Below, piece by piece: positions 1 through 9,800 of a stretch of 64,000 bases of DNA (position 1 is its first letter; every line of letters begins with the position of its first letter). A model generated the notes under the pieces. That model did no database searches, was not told where the DNA came from, and saw only the letters and a program-made list of their open reading frames with translations. Position numbers and translations under genes: made by a program. The DNA is from Opitutaceae bacterium (lineage in GTDB: Bacteria; Verrucomicrobiota; Verrucomicrobiia; Opitutales; Opitutaceae), in NCBI GenBank assembly GCA_016715765.1, contig JADJZJ010000009.1, positions 58,700-122,699 of the forward strand, given 5' to 3'.

Positions 1-48
1 ACCCCCATGAAGTGTGGTCCGACACCCTGTCTGGCCCTGTATCTTCAG

Positions 49-657
49 ATGAACGACCAGCCCCTCCTGCTCCTCCTCATGATCGCCGCCTCGGTCTACG
101 TGGCCAGGCTCTGGCTGGATGATTATCGGGCGGGCATCGCCGGAAAGTCCCATCCCCGCGCCCTGCCCGGTGCGACCCCTGTGCCGTGGCGGGGCATCCT
201 GATCGCCATGATGGGTACGTTGGTCCTGCTGGCCCTGGAAACATGGGGTGAAATCCACCTCGGGGTCGCCGGCGAACAATCCCGCATAACCGTCCTCTTC
301 GGGCTCTACACCCTCGCCGCCGCCGTGATCGAGGAACTCATTTTCCGCGGCTACCTCGTGATCACGCATCGCGGCCCGGCGGTTCGCTGGGCCGGCATCG
401 TGGGCGCCTCGCTGCTCTTCGCGGGGCTGCATCCGTTCCTGTGGAAATGGGAGGGCGGCCTGGTCTGGACCTTTGGACTCAAGGGCTGGTTCAGCACGGC
501 CGCGATCTTCCTCGGTTCGCTCTGGTTCTACACGGTCCGCTTTGCGGGTTGGAATCCCAACCACTCCCTCCTCCCCTGCTTTGCGGCCCACGCGACCAAG
601 AACCTCGGAGTGATCGCGATCAAGGCGGTCCAGGGCTTCCTCGTCGGCTGGTGGTGA
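49..657 (+). CDS. CPBP family intramembrane metalloprotease
   Basis: A CAAX-prenyl-protease/bacteriocin-processing (CPBP, Abi) type membrane protease of 202 residues. Visible family motifs are E95-E96 followed by R100 (EELIFRG), H128 in a transmembrane segment and the HATKN motif with H181 and N185. Together these form the intramembrane glutamic-protease active site of the family. Several hydrophobic segments span the protein. An in-frame ATG lies 14 codons upstream at position 7, but the later ATG at 49 starts directly before the first hydrophobic helix. The substrate is unknown; some verrucomicrobial and cyanobacterial members sit next to exosortase genes, and this one does not. Confidence 0.8.
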   Translation: MNDQPLLLLLMIAASVYVARLWLDDYRAGIAGKSHPRALPGATPVPWRGILIAMMGTLVLLALETWGEIHLGVAGEQSRITVLFGLYTLAAAVIEELIFRGYLVITHRGPAVRWAGIVGASLLFAGLHPFLWKWEGGLVWTFGLKGWFSTAAIFLGSLWFYTVRFAGWNPNHSLLPCFAAHATKNLGVIAIKAVQGFLVGWW

Positions 658-738
658 CCCATTGCCGGGCTATTTAATTGCCTGCCCACCGGGCCAGCGG
701 TAGGGAACATCCGTCGCCAGCACGCATCCCTACCCATC

Positions 739-1443
739 ATGCTCCGGGCATTTACCCCTTTCCTCCTGTCAGCGGCGGTCGTCCTGGCCGCGGCGTATGA
801 TGTCAACCTGCCCTATGCCTCATTGGCCCTGAAGAATGGGCGGACCCTGGCCGATGTGACCATCAAGAGTTTCGATCACGAAAACGGCAAAGTCGTCGTG
901 ATGGCCGGCCGAAACTTGCATTCATTGCAGATCGAACTGCTCCCCGATGAAGTGGCCGCCCGGGTCCTGGCGCTGGTCCCGGAGGAGAGCAAGGCGCTGG
1001 CGAGGGATGAAAAGGCCGGCCGCAAGCAGGAACAGCGCGGGCAGGAAAATGCCAAGCAGGAGCTCAAGCGCCAGACCCGGGAGGAACGCCAGCGGGCTGC
1101 CGCGGCAAAAAAGCAGGCTGACCGGGACAATGCCGAGGCCCAGGCCCGGACGCGTTTGATCGCCCGGACCAAAGAGCTCGCGCGCGAAAAGGCCGATTAT
1201 TATTTTCGCTACGAATACAAACCCGGTTCCGGCTCCTCCGTCGTGATCAGGCAGGGCGTCACCTTGGGCGAGCCCGAGGAAGTCTCCGGCTGGCCCGGCC
1301 GTTGCCGGGTGAGTGGCAACGTGGGCCTGCAATTCTATGACAGCCGGGGCAGCAGCTTCAGCACCACCGTCCGCGAATTTGAGGTGACCGTCCAAAAGAA
1401 TGCCCGGGGTATCGAGGAAGTGGTGGATTTCACGTTGAAGTAG
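739..1443 (+). CDS. Secreted hypothetical protein with charged coiled-coil middle
   Basis: Family not recognised. The first about 18 residues form a signal peptide (hydrophobic run ending AAA). A small beta-rich region (residues 20-65) resembles the short lysine/glycine segment that precedes coiled coils in several verrucomicrobial secreted proteins. Residues about 85-155 are extremely rich in Lys, Arg, Glu, Gln and Ala and should form a long helix or coiled coil. A C-terminal beta-rich part follows. The codon pattern is like the neighbours. The next gene is on the opposite strand, so this is probably monocistronic. Confidence 0.6.
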   Translation: MLRAFTPFLLSAAVVLAAAYDVNLPYASLALKNGRTLADVTIKSFDHENGKVVVMAGRNLHSLQIELLPDEVAARVLALVPEESKALARDEKAGRKQEQRGQENAKQELKRQTREERQRAAAAKKQADRDNAEAQARTRLIARTKELAREKADYYFRYEYKPGSGSSVVIRQGVTLGEPEEVSGWPGRCRVSGNVGLQFYDSRGSSFSTTVREFEVTVQKNARGIEEVVDFTLK

Positions 1444-1486
1444 GTCGGAGGAAAGTGAACGGCCGTGGCCGCTTGCATTGCGGACC

Positions 1487-1661
1487 GTAGGAGCGGCTTT
1501 AGGCCGCGATCAAATACTGCCGCGTCACGGCATGATACTCGTGTCCTTCCGCGCATTAATTTTGTAGGGCCGCACCTTGGTGCGCGCCTTTGCCACCTCG
1601 AGGAATAAAACGTCTCCGTATGCGAAGGGTACTCGAGGCCGGACCAAGGTCCGGCCCTACA
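1487..1661. repeat. REP-like palindromes, families A and B, in a 340-base gene-free gap
   Basis: The gap 1444-1782 has no gene. It contains one family A element at 1487-1510 (begins GTAGGAGCGGCTTTA) and two family B elements. Of these, 1564-1588 begins GTAGGGCCGCACCTTGG and 1638-1661 is in opposite orientation and ends GGTCCGGCCCTACA. The two B elements face each other, as in bacterial interspersed mosaic or REP doublets. Related elements recur at 24921, 31618, 44297, 46368, 48207 and 63644. Confidence 0.7.
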
Positions 1662-1726
1662 GTACAGCGACATAGGGCTGTTGGTTTGTCCCCCAAGGCG
1701 TCATCCCATCGCCCCGTAATCCGACC

Positions 1727-1761
1727 AACAAAAAGCCGCGTCCCTTGCAGGACGCGGCTTT
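1727..1761 (-). terminator. Rho-independent terminator of the pil operon
   Basis: A perfect 12-bp stem (1732-1743 with 1750-1761) encloses a 6-base loop. On the minus strand it is followed directly by a T-rich run. It lies 22 bases after the stop codon of the secretin gene and so closes the pilMNOPQ transcription unit. Confidence 0.85.
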
Positions 1762-1782
1762 GCAAATGATTCTTGGCGAACC

Positions 1783-3676
1783 TTACTTCTTTTCCTGGGG
1801 AACTTCCGCCGCGGAAATGAAGGGATCCGAGCCATCGCGATAGCCGGGAAGCTCGTCACGACGCAACTGCAACTGCCGCACGCGGCGGGAATCGAAGACT
1901 TCCTCGATCGGGGCGCCCTCGGCATTCACCGTCTTGGCCGTGATGAAGATGATCAGATTGCGCATCTGGTCGTTCTTGGCATCCGAGCGGAAGAGCCGGC
2001 CCAGAATCGGAATGGATCCAAGGACGGGCACCCGGGTCTGGGTGTTCTGAATGGTGTTCTCGATCAGGCCGCCGATACCCATGGTGTAGCCGTCCTTCAG
2101 CGAAACCTGCGTCTTGGTCTTGCGCGTGGTGACGATCGGGATGTTGGCCGTGCCGAAATTGGCATTCTCGCTCGAGCTGCTGACTTCGGGCTCGAGGATC
2201 AGCTTGATGAAGCCGCGGGAATTCACCTGCGGGGTCACCTTGAGGATGATGCCGATGGGGCGGTAGTCGAAGCCACTGACCTCATACGTGCCGCGCTCCG
2301 CATTGTAGGTGTACCTCGGGATGGGGAATTCCTTGCCGATGTTGATCTGCGCCTCGGAGTTGTTGAGGGTGACCACGGTCGGGTTGGAAACGAGCTTGGT
2401 ATCGTTGGTGGTCTTCAGGGCGGAGAGGATCACGCTGAAATCCGAGGCGGAGAACACCGCCGAGGCCATGCGATTGGTGCTCGAGGTATTGGTTAGCCCG
2501 GCAAGTTGATACAACATTGTTGGTCACCATTCGAGGCGGTGGTTTGACAAATTGTTCGCCAGCTGCTGTTGGTAGAGCGGAATTGGTCCACCCGTGCTCC
2601 CGTGGTTCCCGTGGTGACCGAAGTCTGGCTGACGGGAGGGAACTGCTGGGTGTTACCTGGTGGAACTGATCGGCACAACCTGGATAAGTCGTGGTGACCA
2701 TCCTGAGGGCATCTGTGGTCGGAAAAGGTTGAGCTAAATTACCGGTATTGGTCTGCGTGGTCGAAGTAGCGACCCCGAGTCGGTGGTGGTCACGCCTTGT
2801 TGTTCCATTGCTCGTTGATGCTGGACGTGCCATTTGCGACCGGTTGGTGCTGGAATTGCTGCTCCAACATACTGGATGTGTTGCTCCTTGGCAGTCGCTG
2901 CCGTCGGTCCTCGTCTGGCCGCGGGAGCGATCAAAGGTCTGGCTGAGCCCGCCGGCCGTCAGTTGCATGCCATTGAGCGAAGCCCAGTTGATGCCGATGT
3001 TCTTGATGTCGGCATTGGTGACTTCGACGAACTTCGACTCGATCATCACCTGGTCCGTGGCCTTGTCGAGGGACTCGATGATGGGACGGATGCGGTTCAT
3101 CTGCGAAGGCCGCTCGGTGATCACGAGGGCATTGCTGCGTCCATCCACCACGAGCTTGCCGCCCTTGCTGGCATCAACCAGCGAGTCCAGCGTCGGCTTG
3201 ATGTCGGCGGCGCGGGCATAATTGAGGATGAAGACCTCGGTGGTCGCGGGTTCCTGCAGGAGGCTCTCGTTGCTGACGACCTTGATGATGTTGCCTTCCA
3301 CGATGTAGGTGAAGTTGACGGGCGAGAGCACCACCTGGAAAATCTGCCGCCAGGAAACATCGCGGAGCTTGATCGAGGTGCGGCCCTGGAGGGTTTCGGG
3401 CACCACCAGGTTGAGCTCGAAGAGGTCGGCCACGTTGCGGAGGATGTTGCGGATGTCCTCGTCGGGGAAGTCCACCGACAGGGTATCGGCGCCGGAGGCA
3501 TCCTTGCCCTTGGTCGCCGAGCCGGCGGCATCAGCGGCATCATCCTTGATGACGACATCGGAGGCCGGCTGGACGGTCGTCGCGGCCTGCTCGGTCGGAT
3601 CGGTCTGGCTCCAGGCGCTGGGAGCCAGCAGGAGGGCGACCAGCAGAGCGGACGGGGTGTAGGAATGTGTTCTCAT
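1783..3676 (-). pseudogene. pilQ: Type IV pilus secretin (PilQ/GspD family), frame-disrupted
   Basis: Outer-membrane secretin that should form the pore for the pilus. The N-terminal part (3676 down to about 2940) reads in one frame: signal peptide ending AWSQ, then STN/secretin N-domains with FPDEDIRNILRNVADLFELN. The C-terminal part (2517 to 1783) reads in another frame and holds the secretin core, including the signature VPVLGSIPILGRLF. Between about 2520 and 2935 fragments of plausible Thr/Asn-rich linker appear in all three minus frames in turn, so several indels separate the halves. Either the gene is decayed or the low-complexity linker was badly called. The start overlaps the upstream gene by 4 bases (ATGA). 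Confidence 0.75.
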
Positions 3677-4200
3677 GATTTCTTTCCTGGTTTGATGGGC
3701 CGGGTAATTTCCTCGCGATTGAGGCGGAGGGTAAAGGTGGTGCGGGTGATGGCGGTGATATCCAGGTTATAGTCGGCACCCTCGTAGGTGACGGTCAGCC
3801 GGTCGCCGATCTTGAGGCGGCGCGAACCAAAGAGGAGGATGGGCTCGCCGCCAATGATTGCGGTGCCCGAGGGCGAGAGCTTGTCAGCCAATGTTGCCAG
3901 CACGCCGCGATCGCCCAAGGGACGCACCGGGGTTCCGGCCGCCGCCGCCGCCGCCGCCGCCGCCTGCTGGGCCTTGACTTCCTCGGGATCAGGCTGATCG
4001 AAACCGGTCGGATTGAACGGGACGACCAAGGTGGCCGGCATTTCCGCCAGGACGCGGGGACTCACGAGCTGGTCCGCCAGCTCCACGACTGCCGCCCGCT
4101 TTTGCGTCGACACCAGGTCGGATTGCTGGGCAACCAGTGCCGTCTCACCCGCGAGGATGAGGGCCGCCGCCATGCAGAGGGTCGGGATGGGGATTCTCAT
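3673..4200 (-). CDS. PilP-position periplasmic pilus assembly protein
   Basis: A 175-residue exported protein (signal peptide about residues 1-24) at the place where pilP normally sits between pilO and pilQ. The middle is a flexible linker with an uninterrupted run of nine alanines (residues about 81-89) encoded by GCC repeats. The C-terminal about 75 residues are beta-rich (TVTYEGADYNLDITAITR) and resemble a small secretin-binding or OB-like beta domain. PilP links the inner-membrane PilN/PilO pair to the secretin; that role is inferred here from position and topology, not from sequence identity. It overlaps pilO and pilQ by 4 bases each. Confidence 0.6.
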   Translation of the reverse strand: MRIPIPTLCMAAALILAGETALVAQQSDLVSTQKRAAVVELADQLVSPRVLAEMPATLVVPFNPTGFDQPDPEEVKAQQAAAAAAAAAGTPVRPLGDRGVLATLADKLSPSGTAIIGGEPILLFGSRRLKIGDRLTVTYEGADYNLDITAITRTTFTLRLNREEITRPIKPGKKS

Positions 4201-4772
4201 GGCACTCCGAGCAGTTCAAGGTTGAGGGTGATCTTGGAGGCGTCCGAACGCAGCCCGCCGACACCGGCTCCCTGATCAAAAGGCACCACATTGGCCGATT
4301 TCACGCGACAGTAGTGCGAGCCGCTTTCCAAACGGCGGAGGAAATCGAAGAGCAGGGGGTAATCCCCCTGGACAGTCAGGGTGAAACCCACCGGGATTTT
4401 CCCCGTCTTGGCGGCCCGGCCAGGTTCGGTGGTCTGGCGCAAGTCGAGGAACTTGACCCCGGTCTCGGCTTCGAGCTTGTAAAAGTACTGCAGGTTATCG
4501 GCCAGCTGGCCGACCCGCACCAGCCGGCTGTTCGCTTCCTTGCTCGCCGCGGTGACCCGCGCGAGCTGTTCGGGCAATTGCGCGGAATTCTTGATGTTGG
4601 CGGACAGCCGCTTGCCTTCCGCGGTCTTTTCCTCGAGCTGCTGGCTGGCATCGGTGATCGCGCCGCTGCGATAATAAAGCGCACCGGCCATGGCCAGGCA
4701 GAGGATGACCGCCACCGTGACCACGGGGTTCTTCTTGAAAAGCGCGACGACCTGTTCGTTCGAAATGGCCAT
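4197..4772 (-). CDS. pilO: Type IV pilus inner-membrane protein PilO-like
   Basis: A bitopic protein of 191 residues: short cytoplasmic N-terminus, one membrane helix (about 17-34), a periplasmic coiled coil (about 40-95), then a ferredoxin-like alpha/beta domain (GFTLTVQGDYPLLFDFLRRL). This is the standard PilO architecture. PilO pairs with PilN in the inner-membrane alignment complex. It follows pilN by 4 bases and overlaps the next gene by ATGA, so translation is coupled. Confidence 0.8.
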   Translation of the reverse strand: MAISNEQVVALFKKNPVVTVAVILCLAMAGALYYRSGAITDASQQLEEKTAEGKRLSANIKNSAQLPEQLARVTAASKEANSRLVRVGQLADNLQYFYKLEAETGVKFLDLRQTTEPGRAAKTGKIPVGFTLTVQGDYPLLFDFLRRLESGSHYCRVKSANVVPFDQGAGVGGLRSDASKITLNLELLGVP

Positions 4773-4776
4773 GGGA

Positions 4777-5400
4777 TTACTTTTTCGCCGCTCCCTTCAG
4801 CTTGAGTTCGATTTCAATCGCCAGCCGGCCGGTAATGGGGATGCGGTTCAGGTTTTTCAGCACCACATCATCAATCTTGAGCACCAGCACCGGATCGACC
4901 CGCAGTTGCTCCACATAGGTGGAGGCGTAGCCGCTCGCCATATCGGGAGCCCCGCGCACCGTGCCGCGCAGGATCAGGATGTTTTCCCGCAAATCAAAAT
5001 AATCCAGGGCCACGTTCGCGGGCAGGGTCTGGCCGATGCGCAGCAGCAGGTCCGAGACGATCGGACGGGACTTGATGAAGGCGTCCACCTCGTTCAACTG
5101 CGCCTCCTCGGCCTTGAACTTGGTGAACAGGCTCACCGCCTTGTCGCTCGCCGGCTTGTCGCGGACTATCTGGGCCTCCACCTCCTCGATCTGCGAGTTG
5201 ACGGCATGGAGATTCAATTCCCGGTTGCCCGTGTAGACCAGCAGCACCAGGGCCACCGCTATGGCGCCGCCGTTGACGAAGAAGGTCGTGCGCACGACCT
5301 TGGTATCCGGCAACCGCTCGAAATTGCGGAAGTTCGGATGCCAGGCCGGTGTCAGGTTGGCCGCGGCGGCGTCAGGCTTTTTTTTCAGCAGCGACAGCAT
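4777..5400 (-). CDS. pilN: Type IV pilus inner-membrane protein PilN-like
   Basis: A 207-residue bitopic protein. The cytoplasmic N-terminus would bind PilM, a single membrane helix lies at about 40-58, a coiled coil follows (VNSQIEEVEAQIV region), then a PilO-like periplasmic fold with DLLLRIGQTLPANVALDYF. That last motif is typical of PilN/GspL-type proteins. The ORF overlaps the end of pilM by 29 bases, consistent with one transcript. Confidence 0.8.
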   Translation of the reverse strand: MLSLLKKKPDAAAANLTPAWHPNFRNFERLPDTKVVRTTFFVNGGAIAVALVLLVYTGNRELNLHAVNSQIEEVEAQIVRDKPASDKAVSLFTKFKAEEAQLNEVDAFIKSRPIVSDLLLRIGQTLPANVALDYFDLRENILILRGTVRGAPDMASGYASTYVEQLRVDPVLVLKIDDVVLKNLNRIPITGRLAIEIELKLKGAAKK

Positions 5401-6436
5401 TGGCAGCGGGGTTGGCGGTTTCGTGACGAACCATCAGGGAAAGCAGTCCGAACCAGCGCTGGTCGAGCACCGGCTTGGCCGCTTCGGAAACGGTGATGCC
5501 GTGGGACTCGAGCCACGGGGCGACATCCAGCTTGAGCGGGCTGATGCCCAGCTCCTTGGCAATGGTGACATCCAGCCAGCCCAGCTTGGCCGGGATGATG
5601 GAAGATATCAGCAGGCCCACGGACTGGCCGGTCTGAACCTCGTAAAAACCGATCGAGGACTGCAATTCCTTCAGCAGTTTCTTGATGAGCAGCGGTCCCA
5701 TGCCGGTGAAATCGAAGGTATTCGAATAGAAAAGCTTCCGGGCCGATTCCTCATCCTTCAATCCGAGTTCCTTCTGCACGACCGGGATCATGGATTCGAG
5801 CCCCTGCGGGATGGGCCGGGTGGCCTCCACGCCCACGCTGCTGACAATGAAGGAATTGGTCGATTCCGCACCGACTTCCAGCACCAGGGTCGGGGTCTTG
5901 GATTTGATGAAATTCAGGTAGTTGACCAGGCCGCCCAAGGTCGAGATGGTGCCCAGTTCAAGTCGCTCCGGGTAAATGCCATTGGCCAGCAGGGCGTCCT
6001 GCGAGGAAATGATTTCCTCCGAGAGCATGCCGGCGAACAACGCTTCCTTCTGGGAGGCACCCTTGCTGACATCATAATCGGTGCCATCGGGGGCGTTCAG
6101 CACCATCGTGACGGCCTTGTCCGGTTCGACGCGGAACTGCTGGGTGAGAATTTCGCCGAAATAGGCCGGCTCCTTGAGCCGTTTCGGATCGAGCGTGATG
6201 CGGCGCAGGAACCGGCGTGAGGTGTAAACCCCGCAACTGGCGTGCACGTAACCGCTGGAAGACTTCTTGGGTTGCAGCTGTTTGAGCGCTTCCGCCAGGG
6301 CCGCCCCGTCGCCCGGAGTGCACTCCCGCACTTCCTCAATCACCAACGACCCGGTCGCAGCCGAGGTACGGGCCAGCATGAGCGCATGGTCGGTTTGTTC
6401 GACGAAATACCCTTTCGGCTTTGCTGAAAAGAGCAT
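5372..6436 (-). CDS. pilM: Type IV pilus assembly ATPase-fold protein PilM
   Basis: An actin/FtsA-like cytoplasmic protein (354 residues) that recruits PilN to the pilus base. The sequence shows the extended alpha/beta fold with LVLEVGAESTNSFIV, matching the second phosphate-binding strand-turn of the actin superfamily, and the usual run of a PilM protein. The start is placed at the ATG at 6436 (MLFSAKPKGYFVEQ), because the 25 codons upstream look non-coding. It is the first gene of the operon pilM-N-O-P-Q on the minus strand. Confidence 0.8.
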   Translation of the reverse strand: MLFSAKPKGYFVEQTDHALMLARTSAATGSLVIEEVRECTPGDGAALAEALKQLQPKKSSSGYVHASCGVYTSRRFLRRITLDPKRLKEPAYFGEILTQQFRVEPDKAVTMVLNAPDGTDYDVSKGASQKEALFAGMLSEEIISSQDALLANGIYPERLELGTISTLGGLVNYLNFIKSKTPTLVLEVGAESTNSFIVSSVGVEATRPIPQGLESMIPVVQKELGLKDEESARKLFYSNTFDFTGMGPLLIKKLLKELQSSIGFYEVQTGQSVGLLISSIIPAKLGWLDVTIAKELGISPLKLDVAPWLESHGITVSEAAKPVLDQRWFGLLSLMVRHETANPAANAVAAEKKA

Positions 6437-6641
6437 GCTTCGGTGGGCGCGGTTTGCGGTTGGTTGTGGTGGTAGTCTGCCCGATTTGCAACGGTGGCAG
6501 TCCCGAGGCAAAACGGCTGAGGGGCGTTAAGGACTTTTCTTAATGCAGTAGCTTGGCTGCTATGACAAGATAAAATCCGCCATTAACCCCTAGACTGCCG
6601 CCATTTACCTTTTCTTGATTTTGCCACCCGGGATGGACCAC

Positions 6642-6667
6642 AAAAAAACCCGCCGGAAAACGGCGGG
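6642..6667 (-). terminator. Rho-independent terminator
   Basis: A 7-bp GC stem (CCCGCCG / CGGCGGG, 6649-6667) with a short A-rich loop, followed on the minus strand by a run of seven T. It lies about 43 bases downstream of the COX24-type small protein gene and ends its transcript before pilM. Confidence 0.85.
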
Positions 6668-6709
6668 TGAGATTGTGCGCAAAAACGCGCGGCGGGAACG
6701 ATGCCCGGA

Positions 6710-6811
6710 TTATTTCTGCCAAGTGCGCTTTTTGTGCCGGTTAGCCTTGAGGCGCTTGCGGCGCTTGTGCTTCGACATCTTCAGACGACGTTTCTTTTTC
6801 AGATTACCCAT
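6710..6811 (-). CDS. AURKAIP1/COX24 domain small basic protein
   Basis: A 33-residue protein, about half of it Lys/Arg, containing SKHKRRKRLKANRHKKR. This matches the AURKAIP1/COX24 C-terminal motif, a mitochondrial-ribosome-associated motif also found as tiny stand-alone proteins in Bacteroidota and Verrucomicrobiota. A role at the ribosome is inferred. A longer reading back to 6898 exists, but the ATG at 6811 starts exactly at the conserved part. A strong terminator follows. Confidence 0.75.
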   Translation of the reverse strand: MGNLKKKRRLKMSKHKRRKRLKANRHKKRTWQK

Positions 6812-6873
6812 GGTGTAAAAATAATGGTGAAGGCGCAACGTGCTTGGCCGGCGCACCGCTGTAAAGCCCGAAT

Positions 6874-9800
6874 TTACCCCGCGGGGATCTGACGCCATCC
6901 GCCGACCACCGTGGAATAAACCAACTGGCGCACGGCACAGCCGGGAAACAGCAGGGTCAGACAGGAACCGTAGGCGCGAAGCTGCGGGGCATACTCGTCG
7001 GCCAGTCGCGCCAGCAAAGTCCCGTCATCCTCCCCTGCCCGCCGGCGATTGGTCTTCCAGTCCACCACCCACACGGCCTGCCCCGCCGGATCATGCAGCA
7101 CGAGATCCATCACGCCATCTATCCATGCGTCCGGCCGCAGGGGGGCAAAAACCCCTACTTCCGTCTGGCGCACCCATTGTTCTCCCCGCAGTTCGCGCCA
7201 GACCGCACTGCGGCCCAACCGCATCCATTCCGCTTCGGCCCGCGGACCAAACCCAAGCGCCGCCGCCGCCAATACCGCCTCCCGGCCGTAGTCGGCCACG
7301 GTGCGGTCATCCGCCGTCCAGGGCAGAAACTCCATCGTCTCATGCCACCAAAGTCCGTAGTCGATCGCATCCTCCGAACCCGCACCGGAGAGGGGCTCAT
7401 CCCAGCCGGACTCATGGCGCGCGGCGCGGGCGAGGTCGGGCACATGGGCAAGTTGGTGCGGCAACAAGCGGTCCGGTAATCCGGCCGCCGCCAAATCGGA
7501 GGCGGCAGCGGGAGCCACCGCGGGAGATGTTTCGCGTGCCGGTTGCATGGGGGCCGGTGCGATCAGGTCTGTTCCGTTCAATTCCGGCAGGGCGGCGAGC
7601 TCGGCACCCCATAATGCCGCAAAACTCGGACTCTCCCGCTGCGGGCCGCCAAAACCGTCCACCCAAGGCACCACCAGCGTCCGGCGGGCCCGGGTCAGCG
7701 TCACGTAGAGCAAACGCGTCAACTCCCGCACGCGCTCGCGGTCCCGGGCCTCGCGAGTGTCGGCCGGGATGCTCGCCGTGTCGAAGAACACCTGCAGCCC
7801 GGTGGCCGAGCCGTTCACGAGCTTCAAGCCCGCCTCGGGCGGCTTCCCGATGCCGCGCCATAACCCGGGCACAATCACGACCGGCCATTCCAATCCCTTG
7901 GCCGAATGGGCGGTGAGCAGGTTGATCGCCTCCTCCGTCGGTTTCCCCGCGGGACGGCCGTCATCAAGGTGGGCCAGCAACTCGGCGAGCCATTGCCGCG
8001 GCCCGGCGCCCTGCAGTCCGAGTTCCGCCGCCTGCGCGAGCAGCCGGTCCAGTTCTCCGACCAGTCCGCCGGTGGCGTCGAGCAGGCGCGCCTTCCGCTC
8101 CAGTTCCGCCGCGGCGGCCAGTTCTCGGGCAAAATCCCCCAGCGCCTGGCCCTCGTCATTCGTGCGCAGCACGAAGGGGCGCACCATCTCCAGCGCGGAG
8201 GCCAGCGGCGCCGCATGGACCGACGGCTCGTCCCAGGCCAGCCGGCCCAGGCGGCGCAATTCCGCGGCGATCAAGCCGTCGCTGACCGCGAAGACCTCGC
8301 GCAGCACGCCGACCCACTCGAAGGTGTTTTCCGGATCCGCGCACACGGCCAGCAACCCCGTCATCCAGGCATAGGCCGGATGATCCCCGGCGCGATTGCG
8401 CCGGGTCTGCAACGCCACCCGCAGTCCCTCGCGCTCGAACGCCTTGCGTACCGTCGACAGCCATTCATTCCGCGGCGCCAGCACCGCCACCTCGCCCCAG
8501 GTCCGCACCCCCAACGCCGCGGGGCTGTGCGCGTGCAGCCACCGGGCGATCTGCCGCGACTCTTCCGCGAGCCACGTTTCCACCCCGCCCGGCGAAGCGT
8601 CGGGCGGCACCAGCGGCAGGCGCAGGGCGGCACCGGCCTCGTTGGCGGGTCCGGCCACGAGCGGCACATAGGGCACCTGCAGGAACGGCGGCGGCGCGTC
8701 TTCCGCCGGCGGGAGACCGAAGTTTTCCGGACGCTCGGGGCCGAAAGCCGGCGGCAGCGTTGCATTGAGCAGATTGATCACCGCCTGCGGCGCCCGGAAC
8801 GTCACCTGGAACTCCAGCAATTCGCCGCCGTTGCCCGCCCGGAACGCCTCCACGTGCTTCGAAAAATTCCCGATGTCGGCCCGGGTGCTGTAAATCGCCT
8901 GCTGCCCGTCGCCCACCATGCAGAAATGCCCCGGCCGCGGACCCGCCCCGCCGCTTCCCGGCCAGCTGCCGCGCTCCGAACCCGGCGCCCGCGCGAGCTC
9001 GACCAGCACCGCGAATTGCTGCGGATCGGTATCCTGCGCCTCATCCAGCAGGATGCGCCAGCCTTCCGCCCGCATGCGATCAAGCAGCGTCCCGTCGCGC
9101 AGCACCGCCATCGCCGCGTCGATCTGGTCCGCGTAGGTCTGCACTCCGCGGGCAAAACGCCACACGCGGTAGCGTTCCGCCAGTTCTCCCGCGAGCGCCG
9201 CGGCCGCCGCTGCCAGCCAGCGCTTGAGCGGCGCCATCCAGGCGCGGGCCAGCTCGACCATCGCCCGGGCCGAACCCGACGGTTCGAAGAGAGGCAGGAA
9301 ACCACGGCCCTCCATCCAGTTTTGCCGCCAGACTTTTGCGCGCTGCTGGCTGAGGAGGATGTTTTTGCCTCCGCTGCCCTTCACCGGCACCGCCAGCAAT
9401 TGCTCGAGCACGGCTTCCGCGGGCGCCGGAGGCGGACCGGCGGGGCGACGCTGCCGCAGGGTGCTCGCCGTGGCGGCGTCAATCTGCCGCGCGAGATCGA
9501 AGATCACCGCCAGTGAAACGTGCCGGAGGAACGCCGACAGTTCGTCCGCTCCGAGCACCGCGAAGGTCATGGGATCCTGCTCGACGAACTCCTCCCAGAG
9601 CGCCTCGTCATCCTCCGCAACCACGGTCGGATTGAGATTGATGCCCACAGTCTGGCCGTAGGTGCGCGCCAGTTTCAGGCAGAAGCTGTGGATCGTGCCG
9701 AAAAACGCCGTCTCCAGCTGGTCCAGCGGGGAGAGATCGGTCGCGCCCGCGGCGGCCAGTTGCTGGAGCAGCACCTGCCGGGCGCGCTGTTCGATCTGGG

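Noticed and set aside
3940..3970. Run of GCC repeats in the PilP-like gene considered as a phase-variation tract
   Set aside because: The unit is three bases, so length change keeps the frame. It only lengthens a polyalanine linker.
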